DNA of 64,000 nucleotides, from NCBI GenBank assembly GCA_029237695.1, contig CM055279.1, positions 22,447,919 through 22,511,918 on the forward strand, given 5' to 3'. Source of the stretch: Conchocele bisecta. Lineage: Eukaryota; Mollusca; Bivalvia; Lucinida; Thyasiridae. This document shows, piece by piece, positions 33,150-44,640 of the stretch. The notes beneath the pieces are model-generated. The model saw only the letters and a list, made by a program, of their open reading frames with translations. It ran no database searches and was not told where the DNA came from. The translations under genes were made by a program, and so were the position numbers. The first letter of the stretch is position 1; each line of letters starts with the position of its first letter.

Positions 33150-33275
33150 CCATGGGCTGTTTGGTTTACTGGGGTGTACAATACATTTGGTCTGTTTAAA
33201 GTGCGTGGAATCCTCCGACCAAATGTACCTATAATGTATTGTACACCCCAGTAAACGCTAAAGCCCATGGTTTTA
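33150..33275. mobile_element. Palindromic element with CCATGGGCTGTTTGG ends
   Basis: AAACCATGGGCTGTTTGGTT and TTTACTGGGGTGTACAATAC are mirrored by their complements near 33235-33270. A fragment (ATCATGGGATGTTTACTGTA) is at 6741. Confidence 0.6.
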
Positions 33276-33424
33276 ATACTTATATTTACACAAAACACTG
33301 TAGAAAACAATTCAAATGCACCCAGTGCATTAAAAAAAAAATGTAGATATATTCAGCATACCCGGAAGCATTTGAATTGCTAAGTACATGTACCGGTACA
33401 TTGTTTAGAAAGGTGTTTCATGTA

Positions 33425-33810
33425 TATATAACAACCAACAATTGACTGGCCAAGCCAAATACACCTGGGTACATGTAGGTTATTATTGATGTTGTAACAC
33501 AGTCACTGATTTTTTCCCATTCACGGCACTAACCTACTATTCTCTATCTATTTTCCTTATTTCTGAACCAAAGTGTATGTTGTGACCACTCATTTGAACC
33601 GTCTCGGCGAGATGGTTCAAATGAGTGGTCACAACATATACTTCTGATGAGAAATAAAGAAATTCTTGAGCCTTGCCAGATATTTTTTCCCATTCACGGC
33701 ACTAACCTACTATTCTCTATATACAACCAACAATTGACCGGCCAAGCCAAATACACTTGGGTACATGTAGGTTATTATTGATGTTGTAACACAGTCACTG
33801 ATGCAATATA
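33425..33810. repeat. Duplicated segment separated by GAATAGTAGGTTAG MITE
   Basis: ACAACCAACAATTGACTGGC ... GTTGTAACACAGTCACTG occurs at 33429-33510 and again at 33722-33800. The MITE at 33508-33718 (with GAGTGGTCACAACATATACT arms) lies between. Confidence 0.75.
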
Positions 33811-33949
33811 TTTCAGGGGCGGATCTGGAGGGGGTGTTCCGGGATTTGTTTTTTCGAACGAAATAAGGAAGAAAAAATTGAGACACAAGTTAACAGTGTA
33901 GTATTTATGGTCAATATGTCATAAATACATATATATATATATTTTAGAG

Positions 33950-36330
33950 TTCAAAGTGGGGGGGGGGATTATGGGCCGGCCCAAAGTCCCCCCCCCACCC
34001 CCCCCCTCCCCCCCCCCCCTTTGTACTACTTATTATGTATTGATGGTGATGAGTTCAGAGGGGGGAGGGGTGGATTATTGTATTATTATTTCAAAGCCTC
34101 CACCCACCCCACCTAATAATTGTCTGCCGCTGATGTGTGTGCATGTTGACGAATTGAGAGTGGGTGGGGGGGGGGGGGGTTTATGGGCCGGCCAAAAGTC
34201 CCCCCCCCCCTCACTGTACTACTTATCTGATTTGTATTTATGGTTACAAGTTTTGAGGGTGGGTATGGACCATCCCAAAGTCTCCCCCCCACCCTCACCT
34301 AATACTTGCAGCTGATTTGTGTGCATGTTGACGAGTTGAGGGGGAGATAATGGGCTGGCCCAAAACTCCCTTCCCCCCCACTAACTTTACTTGCATCTGA
34401 TTTGTATTTATGGTGACGAGTTCAGAGGGGTGGGGTGGATTATTGTATTATTATTCAAAGTCCACCCCCACCCCACCTAATAATTATGCCGCTGAGGGTG
34501 TGCATGTCGACAGGCGGGTGGGGGGATTAAGGGCCGGCCCAAAGTCCCCCCACCCCCTGTACTACTTATCTTGCATCTGATTTGTATTTATGGTTACAAG
34601 TTTTTGAGGGGGGGGGATATGGACCATCCCAAAGTCCCCCCCCCCACACTACACCTAATACTTGCAAATGATTTGTGTGCATGTTGACGAGTTTAGGTGG
34701 GGGGGATTATGGGCTGGCCCAAACAAAGTCCCCCCCACTACTTATATTGCATCTGATTTGTATTTATGGTGACCGTTAGAGTGGGGGTGGATTATTGAAT
34801 TATTATTCAAAGTCCTTCCCCCACACCACTAATAATTATCTTGCGCTGATGTGTGTGCATGTCGACAGGGGGGGGGGGTGTGATTATGGGGCCGGCCCGG
34901 TTACAAGTTTTTAGAGGGGTGGATATGGGACAATCCCAAAGTCGGCCCGAAGTCTCCCCCCCCCTCCCCCTGTACTTCTTATTATTGTATTTATGGTAAC
35001 GAGTTCAGAGGGGGGGAGGGGGGGAATATTGTATTATTATTCAAAGTCCTCCCCCCACCCCACCTAATAATTATCTTGCCGCTGATATGTGTGTGCATGT
35101 TTTGTATTCATGGTGATGAGTTCAGAGGGGTGGGGTGGCGGTCCAAAGTCCCCCCCCCCCCCCCTCTCAAACTCGTTACCACGCACACAAATCAGTTGCA
35201 CAATAAGTATTAGGTGGGGGGGGGCTTTGGGTTGGCCCATATTCCTCCCCACCCTCTCAACTTTTTACGATGTACACAACTCACCTGCACAATAAGTATT
35301 AGGGGCAGGGGACATTCGGCCAGCTCATATTCCTCCCTCTCGACTCATTACCATGCACACAAGTCAGCTGCACAATAATTATTAAGTGGTGGGGGGGGGG
35401 GGGGGGGAGGGGGAGGGGGGGGGGTTTGGGCGGCCCACTAAACTCCCCCCACCCCCCCCCCCATCTGAACTTTGTCACATTGAATACAAATCAGCTACAA
35501 GATAAGTAATTGGGGGGGGGGGGGACTTTGGGCCGGCCAAAACTCCCCCAGGCCATCTGAACTTGTCACATTGAATACAAATCAGCTGCAAGATAAGTAA
35601 TTGGGGGGGGGGACTTTGGGCCGGTCCATATCCCCCCCCCCTCTGAACTGGTTACCACGCACACAAATCAGCTGCACAATAAGTTTTAGGTGGGGGGGGG
35701 GGGACTTTGGGCCGGCCCAAACTCCCCCACCCCCCTCCCCCCCCCCCCTCATCGAACTTGTCAAAATTGAATACAAATCAGCTGAAAGATAAGTAATTGT
35801 GGGGGGGGGGGCGGGGGGTCTTTGGGTGGGCCGGCCCATATTCCCCCCCCCCCCCTCTCAACTGGTTACCACACACACAAATCAGCTGCACAATAAGTCA
35901 GCTCAAACCCCCCCCCCATCTGAACTTGTCACATTGAATACAAATCAGCTGCAAATAAGTAATTGGGGGGGGGGTACAGCTGCACAGTACTTTGGGCCTT
36001 TGGCCCTCCGGAAACAAACTCCCCCCCCCCACCTCTAATCAGCTGCACAATAAGTATTAACCCAACCGGCCCATGTCCCCCAACCCCTACATCTGAATTC
36101 AATCACTATTACCCTATGTCTTAGGGTTTTTTTTCTTACTAACATTCTTGAAAAATAAATCGGGTTGGCGGGGGGGGGGGGGGGGGGGGGGGGGGGGAAG
36201 GGGGGGGATTTACTGACTGGGGGGGGGGGGGACGAGTTGACTAGTTAAAAAATCCCCCCGCGGGGCTTTTGGAATGGTCAAAACTCCCCCCGGGGGGGAT
36301 TTCTGACTGGGAGGGAAAGTGGCCTGTTAC
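33950..36330. repeat. G-tract/C-tract array with short spacers
   Basis: About 30 alternating runs of 8-25 G or C separated by recurring spacers such as CTGATTTGTATTTATGGTGA, TGTGTGCATGTTGACGAGTT, ATTATTCAAAGTCC and GAATACAAATCAGCTGCAAG, roughly 70-110 bp apart. Spacer orientation flips around 35.1 kb (TTGTATTTATGG to the left, AATACAAATCAGC to the right). Open frames here are low-complexity glycine/proline and should be ignored. It lies in GLUT intron 1. Confidence 0.9.
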
Positions 36331-36559
36331 ACCGGTAACCCTTACACTGCTATCTTAATTTTTTGTCGTGAGAGCCAACGTGACGTAAATTTGCACTCAC
36401 GAATATGTTAGTTGTACAAATTTTAGTGAAACGGCCCCCTGATGGCCACAGCCCACATGTCGAGCCTGCCGAGGCATTTGATGGTCTCGGAGTACGTGTA
36501 TTTAGTTGAAGTTTGAATTAAGGGTTGTGGAGATATTGGGTATGTAAAAGCTTTAACGC

Positions 36560-37027
36560 AAATGTTAAAGTCATTTGACCTTGATCTTGGGCATTTGGGC
36601 CGCATAGGTGGACTATAGAATGAAAATATGGATGATAATAAAAAATTATTTGAAGTAAATTCGGAGGAAGTGTTGTGGAGACATAATTTAAGGTATGTAA
36701 AAACTTTAACACTAATTTCAAAGTCATTTGACCTTGTCCTTAGGGATGTGCACCACATGGGCAGGCTATAGAATGAAAATATGGATAATGAAAATATGGA
36801 TGATGAAAAGGAAGTATTGGAAGTTTAAAGTAAATTGGAGTAACGATTGTGGCGATATAAGATACATGTATGTAAAAACTTTAATGCAGATTTTATAATA
36901 ACGCAAACTTCTAAGTCATTTGACCTTGGGCACATGGACCGCATGAGTGGCACACAGAATGAATATATGGATGATGCTCAATAAGCATACAAAGTTTCAA
37001 GCAAATCTGATGTACGGATACAGAGAT
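36560..37027. repeat. Degenerate copies of the 169-bp tandem family
   Basis: AAGTCATTTGACCTTGATCT, GGCCGCATAGGTGGACTATA and AGTTTAAAGTAAATTGG mark three divergent units. The family continues at 37442-37538 and 37783-37920 after two transposon insertions. Confidence 0.8.
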
Positions 37028-37417
37028 CATGGGCGGATTCAGGGGGGGCGGACCCAGCGCGCGCCCCCCCCCTAAAATTCGCCGAGTAAAGATTTTTTTA
37101 TAAGTTACAAGGCACATTTCATGACAAGTGCCATGTATTCCACTCATTTTTCCGTCGTTTTCTTATTGTTTCAAAATTTAAACATTTTCAATAAAAAATC
37201 ATGTCTAAACATACTGTGACAGTGTCAATAGTTTTGCTCCAAAATGCGCCAGAATGCAGGAAATGCGATGTAGATTTAAAATAATTTCCGGGGGAATGCC
37301 CCTGAACTCCGCTCGGTCGACTATTTTGCAATACTTGACTATATTCGATAATATAGTGAAGTATTGCATAATAGTTACGCACCCCACCCCTAACCCGAAA
37401 TCCTGAATCCGCACCTG
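37028..37417. mobile_element. Transposon-like element, CATGGGCGGATTCAGG end, 5-bp target duplication
   Basis: Left end CATGGGCGGATTCAGG, right end CTGAATCCGCACCTG, flanked on both sides by GAGAT. It interrupts a unit of the 169-bp repeat (GCAGAGATATAAGG in intact units), so the empty site is known from the same window. No coding region. Confidence 0.8.
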
Positions 37418-37538
37418 GAGATAGTAGGTACGTGGAAACTTTAACTCATTCAAACTTCTAAGTCATTTGACCTTGGGCACAGGGGCAGCATGAGTGGGAT
37501 ACAGCATGAATATATTGATTATGACTAATAATCATATG

Positions 37539-37782
37539 CAGGCGCGGATACAGGGGATGGTCCAGGGGGTCCGGAGGTCAACAATACTCGAATAGTTGGA
37601 AGACTTTTTTCGTGGCCTAGGTGTCAGGAAATCGCATCTGCGGCGATCTGGCCATTTAAAAATGACCACCCCCCCCTCCCCGACTTTACGATGCGCATTG
37701 CGCTCGCGGAGGTCGGCTATGCGGATTTGTAATTACAGACCCCCCCCCACCCCCCCTGCAATTATTTCTGTATCCGCACCTG
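37539..37782. mobile_element. Transposon-like element, CAGGCGCGGATACAGG ends, 5-bp target duplication
   Basis: Left CAGGCGCGGATACAGG, right CTGTATCCGCACCTG, flanked by ATATG on both sides, again inside a 169-bp repeat unit (TATATGAAGTTTCAAG in intact units). Confidence 0.85.
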
Positions 37783-37925
37783 ATATGAAATTTCAAGTCA
37801 ATGTGACTTAAGACTGCAGAGCTATAAGGTATTTAAAAACTTTAACGCAGATTTCGGACGGACGGACACACTGACATCATTGTGATTAATATGTCTTACT
37901 TTCCGCAAGTGGGCTCGACAAAAAT

Positions 37926-38985
37926 AAAAATGTGAGCAGTCCGAGGAACATAATGGAAGGTTCAAAAGGATAATCGGCTAGAATTAAAACAGTAGAAAAA
38001 TGGGCCTGCTTCATACAAAAGGACTCCTCACACCATGTCAAAAAAGTAGACTGTGTCACCATAAAGTATCTTCGTTACAGTAACACTGAAACAGCGCAAC
38101 CCGTTAAATATTATTACAGTGAACTTTGCTGGTTGCCTATCACACACTTTAATAGTATAGCAAGTGCAGTTTTTAAATTTGTACGTTAACGATAATTGCA
38201 ATTTCAGTTTTATTACAGGTCCAGTGGACTTGTTGCTAAGCTTGTAAAATGAAATGGTCCGACGTTAAAATATGCAGGTCAAGGACCTATGGACCATAGT
38301 TGCGAACAGTAAGTTGAGTAACTCATGCAATCTACTCCCGTACCGTCCGTTGGTTGGTCATTTGGTATATCACTGCTATTTTGCTTATCAAGGTTGTTTC
38401 ATGAGCATATTTAACAATAGTTTATATGTTGATGCATAGTATTGGTAGTTCTCTGTGGTATTTGGTTGCCATCAGGCAGCTGCATCTTTCAGATTGGATT
38501 ACCAGTACCATACAGGGATCCTTCAGATTATCGGATAAAAATGGCAGTTTTTTAACGATATTTTTCTTAAAATAGCAGCTACGGGCATAAAATATTCACA
38601 GAACAATCGTCGGTTCAAGTTTGCGTTCTCAACGCATGTGAACTATTAGCAAAATGTGCCATCTTTCTCACTTAAAATTGGGTCAGATCATCAGTCGTAA
38701 GATTGCCCCAAAATTAACATCGACAATCAGTTATCCGGACAAATGTATAATCGTCTTATAACTTGTATTCACCTTAAAATCATGTGTGTAAACAGCATTG
38801 TGTAGTTCTGCAGAAAAAAACAATCACCATTCGCTTCGTGTCGTATTTATAAAATTTATTGTATTTATAGAAAAACTCGGAAATGACGTAATGGGCTCAC
38901 TCGATTGGAAGCCCCCGTGCGACTATTGATGTTGTAAACAACTTGTGGAGAGTCGAGGAATTTTTTCAGCAAATATTTTACTAAA
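37926..38985. other. Intron 1 sequence, nothing recognised
   Basis: AT-rich, mostly unique sequence; no convincing open frame, RNA gene or repeat family was identified. Confidence 0.4.
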
Positions 38986-39098
38986 ATGTTTAACTTGGCG
39001 ATATATTATTCACACTGGCATGGAAACAGCAAGCAACTGAGTGACTTAGATGTGTTTGTTGCAAAATTGGATCAAATGAATGCGTTTAATCATAACAG
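38986..39098 (+). CDS. Possible first exon of an unidentified plus-strand gene
   Basis: An ATG at 38986 opens MFNLAIYYSHWHGNSK and continues to FNHN, followed by CATAACAG|GTATTT, a plausible donor. A plausible acceptor (GTCTATTTTCAG) occurs at 39161-39171, after which one frame is strongly hydrophobic (VMYLVIGLFVLPIYCIM, 39186 onward), but that frame does not match the donor phase. The product is not recognised and the reading could be chance. If real, it would be antisense inside GLUT intron 1. Confidence 0.2.
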
Positions 39099-39341
39099 GT
39101 ATTTTCATTATTTGTCCGATAAACTGATTGTCCCGGATAACTGGCATGACCCCTGTATGGTCTATTTTCAGCCTTGTTGCGGGTACCAGCAGTTATGTAC
39201 CTTGTCATAGGACTTTTTGTGTTGCCCATTTATTGTATAATGCAAGTTGCTGTTATCGTCAATGGACATGCAATTACCATGAATTACAGCCTTTTGCCTA
39301 TCAGTCTAGCCTCAGTTTTCTTCCAATTCCATTATACAGTG

Positions 39342-39627
39342 CATGGGCGGATTCATGGGGGGGCGGACCCGGCGCGCGCCACCCTTAAAATTCGCCGAGT
39401 AAAGATTTTTTACAAGTTACAAGGCACGTTTCTACGTTCGCCTTGTGAATTTTTTTTGCTTCAAAATGCGCCATGAACGCAGGAAATTTCGATGTAGATT
39501 TCCAAAAAAAATTAAATTCGGGGGGGGAAATGGCCCCCCGACCCCCCACCCCCTACCAAGTTAGTTCCCCCCCCCCCCCCCCCACCCCCTCCCCCCCAAC
39601 CCTAACGAAATCCTGGATCCGCGCCTG
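39342..39627. mobile_element. Transposon-like element, CATGGGCGGATTCATG end, 5-bp target duplication
   Basis: Ends CATGGGCGGATTCATG and CTGGATCCGCGCCTG, flanked by CAGTG on both sides. It shares GGCGGACCCGGCGCGCGCC and AAAATTCGCCGAGTAAAGAT with 37028-37417. Confidence 0.85.
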
Positions 39628-39673
39628 CAGTGTAAAGGGTTTGTTTTCGAGTATGTGAGCAATTATAATTTAC

Positions 39674-39805
39674 CTTAACCTTCCCATGTCCATCGTTAAC
39701 AACGATGTGATTCACTTCACTGGTCCGCTGTGGATATATGGAATCACCTACATCTTCTTCTTCTTTAATTCCAGTTTCTCCGTCAAGCAAAGGATCTTCC
39801 TCCAT
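39674..39805 (-). CDS. GLUT exon 1: start codon and cytosolic N-terminus
   Basis: The exon gives 44 codons from ATG at 39805-39803 to the donor AAG|GTAAAT. The peptide starts MEEDPLLDGETG and ends GHGKVK. It is acidic, as expected for a cytosolic tail before helix 1, with an LL preceded by acidic residues that resembles a dileucine sorting signal (inference). It joins in phase 0 to the helix-1 exon. The frame stays open upstream through a CAG-type run coding seven glutamines (about 39859-39879), so a longer N-terminus cannot be excluded. This methionine was chosen because it gives a family-sized tail. A MITE (39342-39627) ends 46 bp inside intron 1. Exon 1 has no conserved family motif, so its assignment depends on position, phase and donor. 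Confidence 0.65.
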
Positions 39806-40045
39806 GTCGAACAAACTGATCACATGACTCGCACGTGACGAGTCCGAAAAGTGGCTGTCTTGTTGTTGTTGTTGTTGTTGAGCTTCCCGCGCTGATTTTT
39901 CGTGGCACCGTATTAAAATACGTTGTACAATGTCATGTAGTTGTGGTCTTAAAAGTATTAAAAACGTATTAAGAATATATTTAAAGTTTGTAAGATATTG
40001 TGCACGTAATTCTAAACAACTGTACATATATACACACATTGGCAC

Positions 40046-42570
40046 TGGCTATGAGTTTTATCACAACTTTTTACATTTAAAATATTTAATTTCTCATATC
40101 TGTAGAACTGTAGGCCGATAGTAGGTATCATCATGTAGCTTGTAGGTATCATCATGTAGCTTGTAGTGGTGGGTGAGCTGGTTTCCGTGGAGGAGACGAT
40201 TGATTCTTTCAGCGGATGTATCCTTTGGTCGCTCCATATATATTGGAAAGTTCGATGTTGCAGTCACTGGTCCCACATTTGTTACTACAGCATTTTATCT
40301 TGTTTATTTATCAATTAACCACTACAATTTAGATACCTAGCCTCTGTGTGCCTATAGTCTTAAAGGAATGAACAGTTAAAAGCAATTAAGATATTTAGTT
40401 TAAGAATAAAATACAATGTATGTTACATTGCAGTCGTTAGTCACTTGTACATATTCACAGTGTTCCAGGCTTTACTATGTAAAGTGTATAATATCGTAGT
40501 GTTAAAATATTGATAAAAAGCACCACAAGGTATTCTAGATCCTTGAATATCACATATTCCACCGCACATATCCGACCCATTAACCCCATTAAGATTAAAA
40601 TACGACGTATGTCACAGTGCAAGCAATTGTCACTAGTAACCATTCACCGCCATCCAGGCTTCATGATAAGTATGAGTCTACGATGTTAAGATATATATAT
40701 TTAAGATCCCAGTATCGTATGTAGCATTTTCCATCACGTATATGCAACCAACTATCCCCGTTTCATTTACATTAAAACTCAATATAAGATATTTGTAGTT
40801 TATCCACTTAAATGTGCAGAGGCACAAGGTCGTCTATAATTAGGAGATATTTAAAACTAAAATAATTATGAATAACAAAATAAAAGAAACCCATCTTACA
40901 TAAATATGGAGATGAATATTCATCTATGTAGATAGCGCTGCATTATAATGCTGCTACCATAAGTGTTGCACTGTGTTACCATGGTTACCGTTAATCAGTC
41001 CCTAGCCAATGACAACACCTGATCCGCGAGAGCTTGTTGTTGTTGTATGTCTGTAATTCAGGCGCTTATTTTTCAACTCTATCTCTCTACAGGCACAATA
41101 CTGCGATAGCATTGTTTCGATAATTTAATTAAAACGATCGAGTACACCAAATGGCACACCACACATCATTCATCAAAGTAGTATGAGTTGAATTTAATGA
41201 GTTATCAGAACTTCATAACAGTACTTTCACTATATTTTGTTTTGTTCACTGACCGTTCTCAGGCGGAACGGTTGTTGTTGTCATGTACAATACTTTAGTG
41301 TGAATGTTTTCCTGGTGAGCATGTCATTTGCTTTAAACATTGGTTATTGTGGAATAGTTGTAGGTGGCGCTTTATTGTTTTGTGTATGTTACACATACAT
41401 AAAATAAAAACCTGTTGCTCCCCTTTATGAACTGTACATCGCTGGTCATGGAGTGAATGTGTGTTCCACATAATGAAGGCTCCTTGTCACATAATTATGT
41501 TGTTCAGTTTTAATAATAATAATTAAACAAGTATTGAGGCCAGCCGCTACTGTTCTGAGCATACATGGATGAACTCAGAACTATATAGCTACATAATTTA
41601 TATCTCGCAAATTCAGCGAACACCTTGAGACGACCGCTAATATCACTGCGGACATATTCGTTTCCTGCGGACATTTTCGCGTTGTAGGGGAACTCGTACG
41701 TACCAGACATATTCGCACCTTTCGTCAATTACATTGAATTTCGCTTTAATTTAAAAGCCTTAGCAGCAGGGGGTCCGGACCTGACGGGAATCGCCTATTT
41801 TTAAAAAATGCTTTAAATTGCACAAACAAATAATCTTGCAGTGCTCATTTTTGCTCCAAATCACATGGAATTTGTCTGGCATGATGTAGGCATTATACCG
41901 AGGGAGAAAAATGCGTGTGTGAGATATGAAGCAAATCCAGGCAAGGAAACAGAAAATATAGGCCATTATTTACCCGAGCGACTGAGCGTTAAGGTTTCGA
42001 GATGCACAAAGTATGTGACCTTGACCATGGGCTTAGAAGGGGCGGCACGGACGTGGATTTGCCACAGCGCAGTAGAGGACCCTTGGAGCAATGCGTGTGT
42101 GAAATATGAAGCAAATCCAAGGAATTAAAGACATTAAAGACAAACGGACTAATAAAATGAATGTTATAATTTAATTCTTTCACCCATAAGTAACTGGAAA
42201 TTGGAATGGATTTTTGGACCAATCCAATTGCCATAAAATTGTTTTCAAACTAGTCCATTTATGAAAAGGGGATATTTTTGTTGTCAAAAATTATTTGGAA
42301 AAAGTGCAGATCCTGATGAGCCAGCTCGTGATAGATTTTTATATGTTGATTTCCGGACCAATCCAATCGCCACAATATGTTTTTCAGACTAGTCCATTTT
42401 TAGAAAGGGGATAATTTTGTTGTAAATAAGAAAATTATTTGTAACAAGTGCAGATTCTGATGAGACGGCTCGTCACGAGCCGGCTCATTTGGATCTACAC
42501 CATTTGGCAATACCACTATACAGGTAGTGTTGAAAGGGTTAAATAGATGTTAGTTGGCCAGCTAACAGAG
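40046..42570. other. No gene recognised
   Basis: Mostly unique AT-rich sequence upstream of the GLUT start codon; the GLUT promoter should lie here or to the right but no core element could be fixed. Small repeats: a duplicated TAGGTATCATCATGTAGCTT (40123-40165), a fragment of the 168-bp tandem family (41995-42128) and a duplicated GACCAATCCAATYGCC stretch (42215-42500). Confidence 0.4.
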
Positions 42571-42727
42571 AAGTTGAATTAACTTTTAATTGTATTTAAA
42601 GGAATGACCAATACGCTGGTATTTACGGCTGCACTTTTGACCTCGGCGGGAACGCTGATGCCACGCTCGCCCGGCCGGGGTCTGGCACTTCTATGTCGTC
42701 AGCGCGTCTGTTAGCTGTGTTTTCTTT
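42571..42727 (+). repeat. Split direct repeat A1
   Basis: 157 bp, starting AAGTTGAATTAACTTTTAAT and containing CCACGCTCGCCCGGCCGGGG. Matches A2 at 46306-46462 with only a few substitutions and the same length. Confidence 0.92.
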
Positions 42728-42772
42728 GCTAGAGCGGATTGTTATTGTGCGTATACATATACATGTAGGATT

Positions 42773-43063
42773 ATGGCTTCGGAGGAAGAAGAAGTGAAGA
42801 ACGAGGATTTCGTGTTCGATACGTGGTCACAGGCATTGAACTTACCTAGGAAAGTGACAACCATCCTGAGAAATGAAGAATTGTGCAGTAAAGAAACATT
42901 GAGCCTGATCAGCGAGTCGGACTTACGGGCACTGGGGATCCCGCTGGGGAGTGCAAAATTGCTGGCACGAGACATTGCGAAATGGACGAATGAACCTGAC
43001 GCCACTACCAGTGCCGTCCATGTGATGAGTGATACGCTAAATGTCGCTAAATGTCGCAGGTAA
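42773..43063 (+). pseudogene. SAM-like domain frame at 5' end of the retroelement
   Basis: About 97 codons. Residues near 14-70 (FDTWSQALNLP, then TLSLISESDLRALGIPLG, then LLARDIAKW) have the spacing of a sterile alpha motif: a W near the start, an 'EsDLraLGI' centre and a closing helix. SAM domains mediate oligomerisation, which would suit a capsid-like first protein (inference). It overlaps the following frame in a different phase, probably through a small indel near 43040. Confidence 0.5.
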
Positions 43064-43889
43064 GACATTAGACTCTCTCCTAGCGTCATACAATACCACG
43101 GGTACATCACAACATACTGGATCGCATGCTACCGACTATGGTGCCGGCGGATACATGGACCCTCGTACTATCCTAACGATGAAGGCGTCCGCTTCTAAAG
43201 CAGTACACATTACCCAGTTCATCACGGAGAAGTGCAAGCGTCGTCGTCAGACTCTTCGTAAGGAGTTCGTGATCAGGTCCGGAGCTATATCCACGGAAAC
43301 CATAGTGCTGAAAACGGACGACGAGCACCCATACCTTGGCATTTACATCGAGGAGTGGGGGGGGGGGGGGGGGGGGGCGACCAACATGAGGCTTTTGAAC
43401 AACCTACTCGCTAACGGTCAATTAGTAACACAGGACATTCAATATTATCTGGCATACACCACCAAGATTTTTGAATTTGCAGAGAAATATGAGTGGAGCA
43501 GCGTGCTCAATTTCGACAACTCTTACCGAGAGATGCAAGTGGAGCACGGTTTCAAGTGGGACACTTTTTCTCCACACATGGAACTGCAACTCCTTGTGCC
43601 CAAGCGTCCACGCCAGCAGCATACTCAGCCAGGCGAGACACCAACGCGGATGTCCTCCGAGGATTGCCGAATATTCAAGGCAAAAGGAGCGTGTCCCTTC
43701 GGAGCAGCTGCAAATATAAACACACGAGAGGTATCCCACGGGAGAGTGTGGGCAGCGAGCAGCCTAAGCACATCCAATGAACCGACAAATCATCCCTCGA
43801 TTATAGTTCATGGGAAACAAACCTTCATGAAGACTACGAGCATCGTGATTTTATTCTATCTGGCATTAGAAGTGGCTTCGACATTGTAG
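43041..43889 (+). pseudogene. Gag-like frame with broken CCCH zinc finger
   Basis: About 282 codons. The central part (residues about 115-200, with IQYYLAYTTKIFEFAEKYEW) is typical of the gag-like protein of DIRS/Ngaro elements. Near residue 205 starts a C-x8-C-x5-C-x3-H finger (DCRIFKAKGACPFG) whose last half (CKYKHTRG) lies in another frame near 43710, so a frameshift cuts it. A run of about 20 G at 43357-43377 is a second weak point. Confidence 0.65.
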
Positions 43890-43900
43890 ATCCAGAATCC

Positions 43901-44640
43901 GTGACTGAAAGCGTGGAGGTAGACAACTATACGTCGGCGACAAATAAAGATATGCGCGCGCGTGTGGAATTACAAATCCGCACAGAAATAAACAAATGCC
44001 GGTATAAGATTGTTGATTCCAAACCAACTATAGTATCAGCATTGGGGGCTATTCCAAAGTCGAAGGATTTTAATGCAGTCCGTATAATTCATGATGCTAA
44101 TCGGCCGTTAGGAAAGGCGTTGAATGACAATGCGCCGAAAACAACTTTTAAATATCAATGCGTGCAGGATGCTGTTGACCTCACCACTACTAATTGCTAT
44201 TACGCGAAAGTTGACTTATCACAGGCATACAGAAGCGTGAAAATACATCCATCAAAAATGTTCCGCAATGGGACTTAAATGGCGTTTTAGTGGACATACA
44301 AGTGATACATACATCGTAGACGAACGTCTTCCGTTTGGCGCATCACGCTCACCGTTTATATTCAATCGTCTTACTCAAGCTGTCCGCGCCATCATGTAAG
44401 CGCGTGGTTACAAAACAATGGTGTGTTACTTGGATGACTTTCTGGTAGTATGTTCTACATATGACGAATGTCTGCGCACATTGAATGTACTTTTATCTCT
44501 CGTGAGAGAACTTGGATATCACATAAATTACAATAAAGTGGGCGGTCCGTGTCAACATATTACGTTTTTGGGCATATTATTAGATTCCCGCCACATGACA
44601 ACCAGTATACCTAATTCAAAATGAATGAAATAGAAACATA
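43901..44640 (+). pseudogene. Reverse transcriptase domain, interrupted
   Basis: The first frame (43901-44278) carries VSALGAIPKSK, RIIHDANRPLG and YYAKVDLSQAYRSVKIHP, the N-terminal RT motifs including the first catalytic aspartate. After a frameshift near 44265, LPFGASRSPFIFNRL follows, then an in-frame TAA at 44397-44399, then VCYLDDFLVV with the catalytic DD (44424-44453) and FLGILLDSRHM. Order and motifs match Ngaro/DIRS RT. Confidence 0.88.

Larger units (their letters stand above)
6488..39805 (-). other. Facilitative glucose transporter gene (SLC2A/GLUT class I-like), nine exons, 3' end outside window
   Basis: This gene-level entry covers the nine exons listed separately. The product should be a 12-helix major-facilitator sugar uniporter of the plasma membrane. 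The assignment rests on family hallmarks spread in the right order over nine exons: FQYGYNIG in helix 1, an N-glycosylation sequon FYNRTY in the first outer loop, WADRFGRKG after helix 2, GRFLIGINAG and [31 protein letters not shown] and DRLGRRTL. All eight joins use GT/AG sites and keep phase. About 400 residues are covered against roughly 490-500 in the family; the GPGPIPW region and helices 9/10-12 are missing and must lie left of position 1. The QLS motif in helix 7 is typical of glucose-selecting class I members. Introns range from 1.3 to 7.1 kb and are packed with MITEs and satellites. The exact class and gene number cannot be fixed here. Confidence 0.93.

Noticed and set aside
33956..36038. 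Proline/glycine-rich open frames
   Set aside because: Translations of G and C tracts; tract-length changes alone alter the frame.
37205..37453. Open frame including GVGCVTIMQYFTI
   Set aside because: It lies across a transposon insertion and its target; no family signal.
41841..42128. 95-codon plus-strand frame
   Set aside because: It overlaps a fragment of the 168-bp tandem family (GTGACCTTGACCATGGGC) and duplicates its own motif ACVxYEANP; repeat-derived.
43422..43780. Alternative frames over the gag-like region
   Set aside because: Shadows, except that one holds the displaced end of the CCCH finger, which is noted as a frameshift rather than a separate gene.
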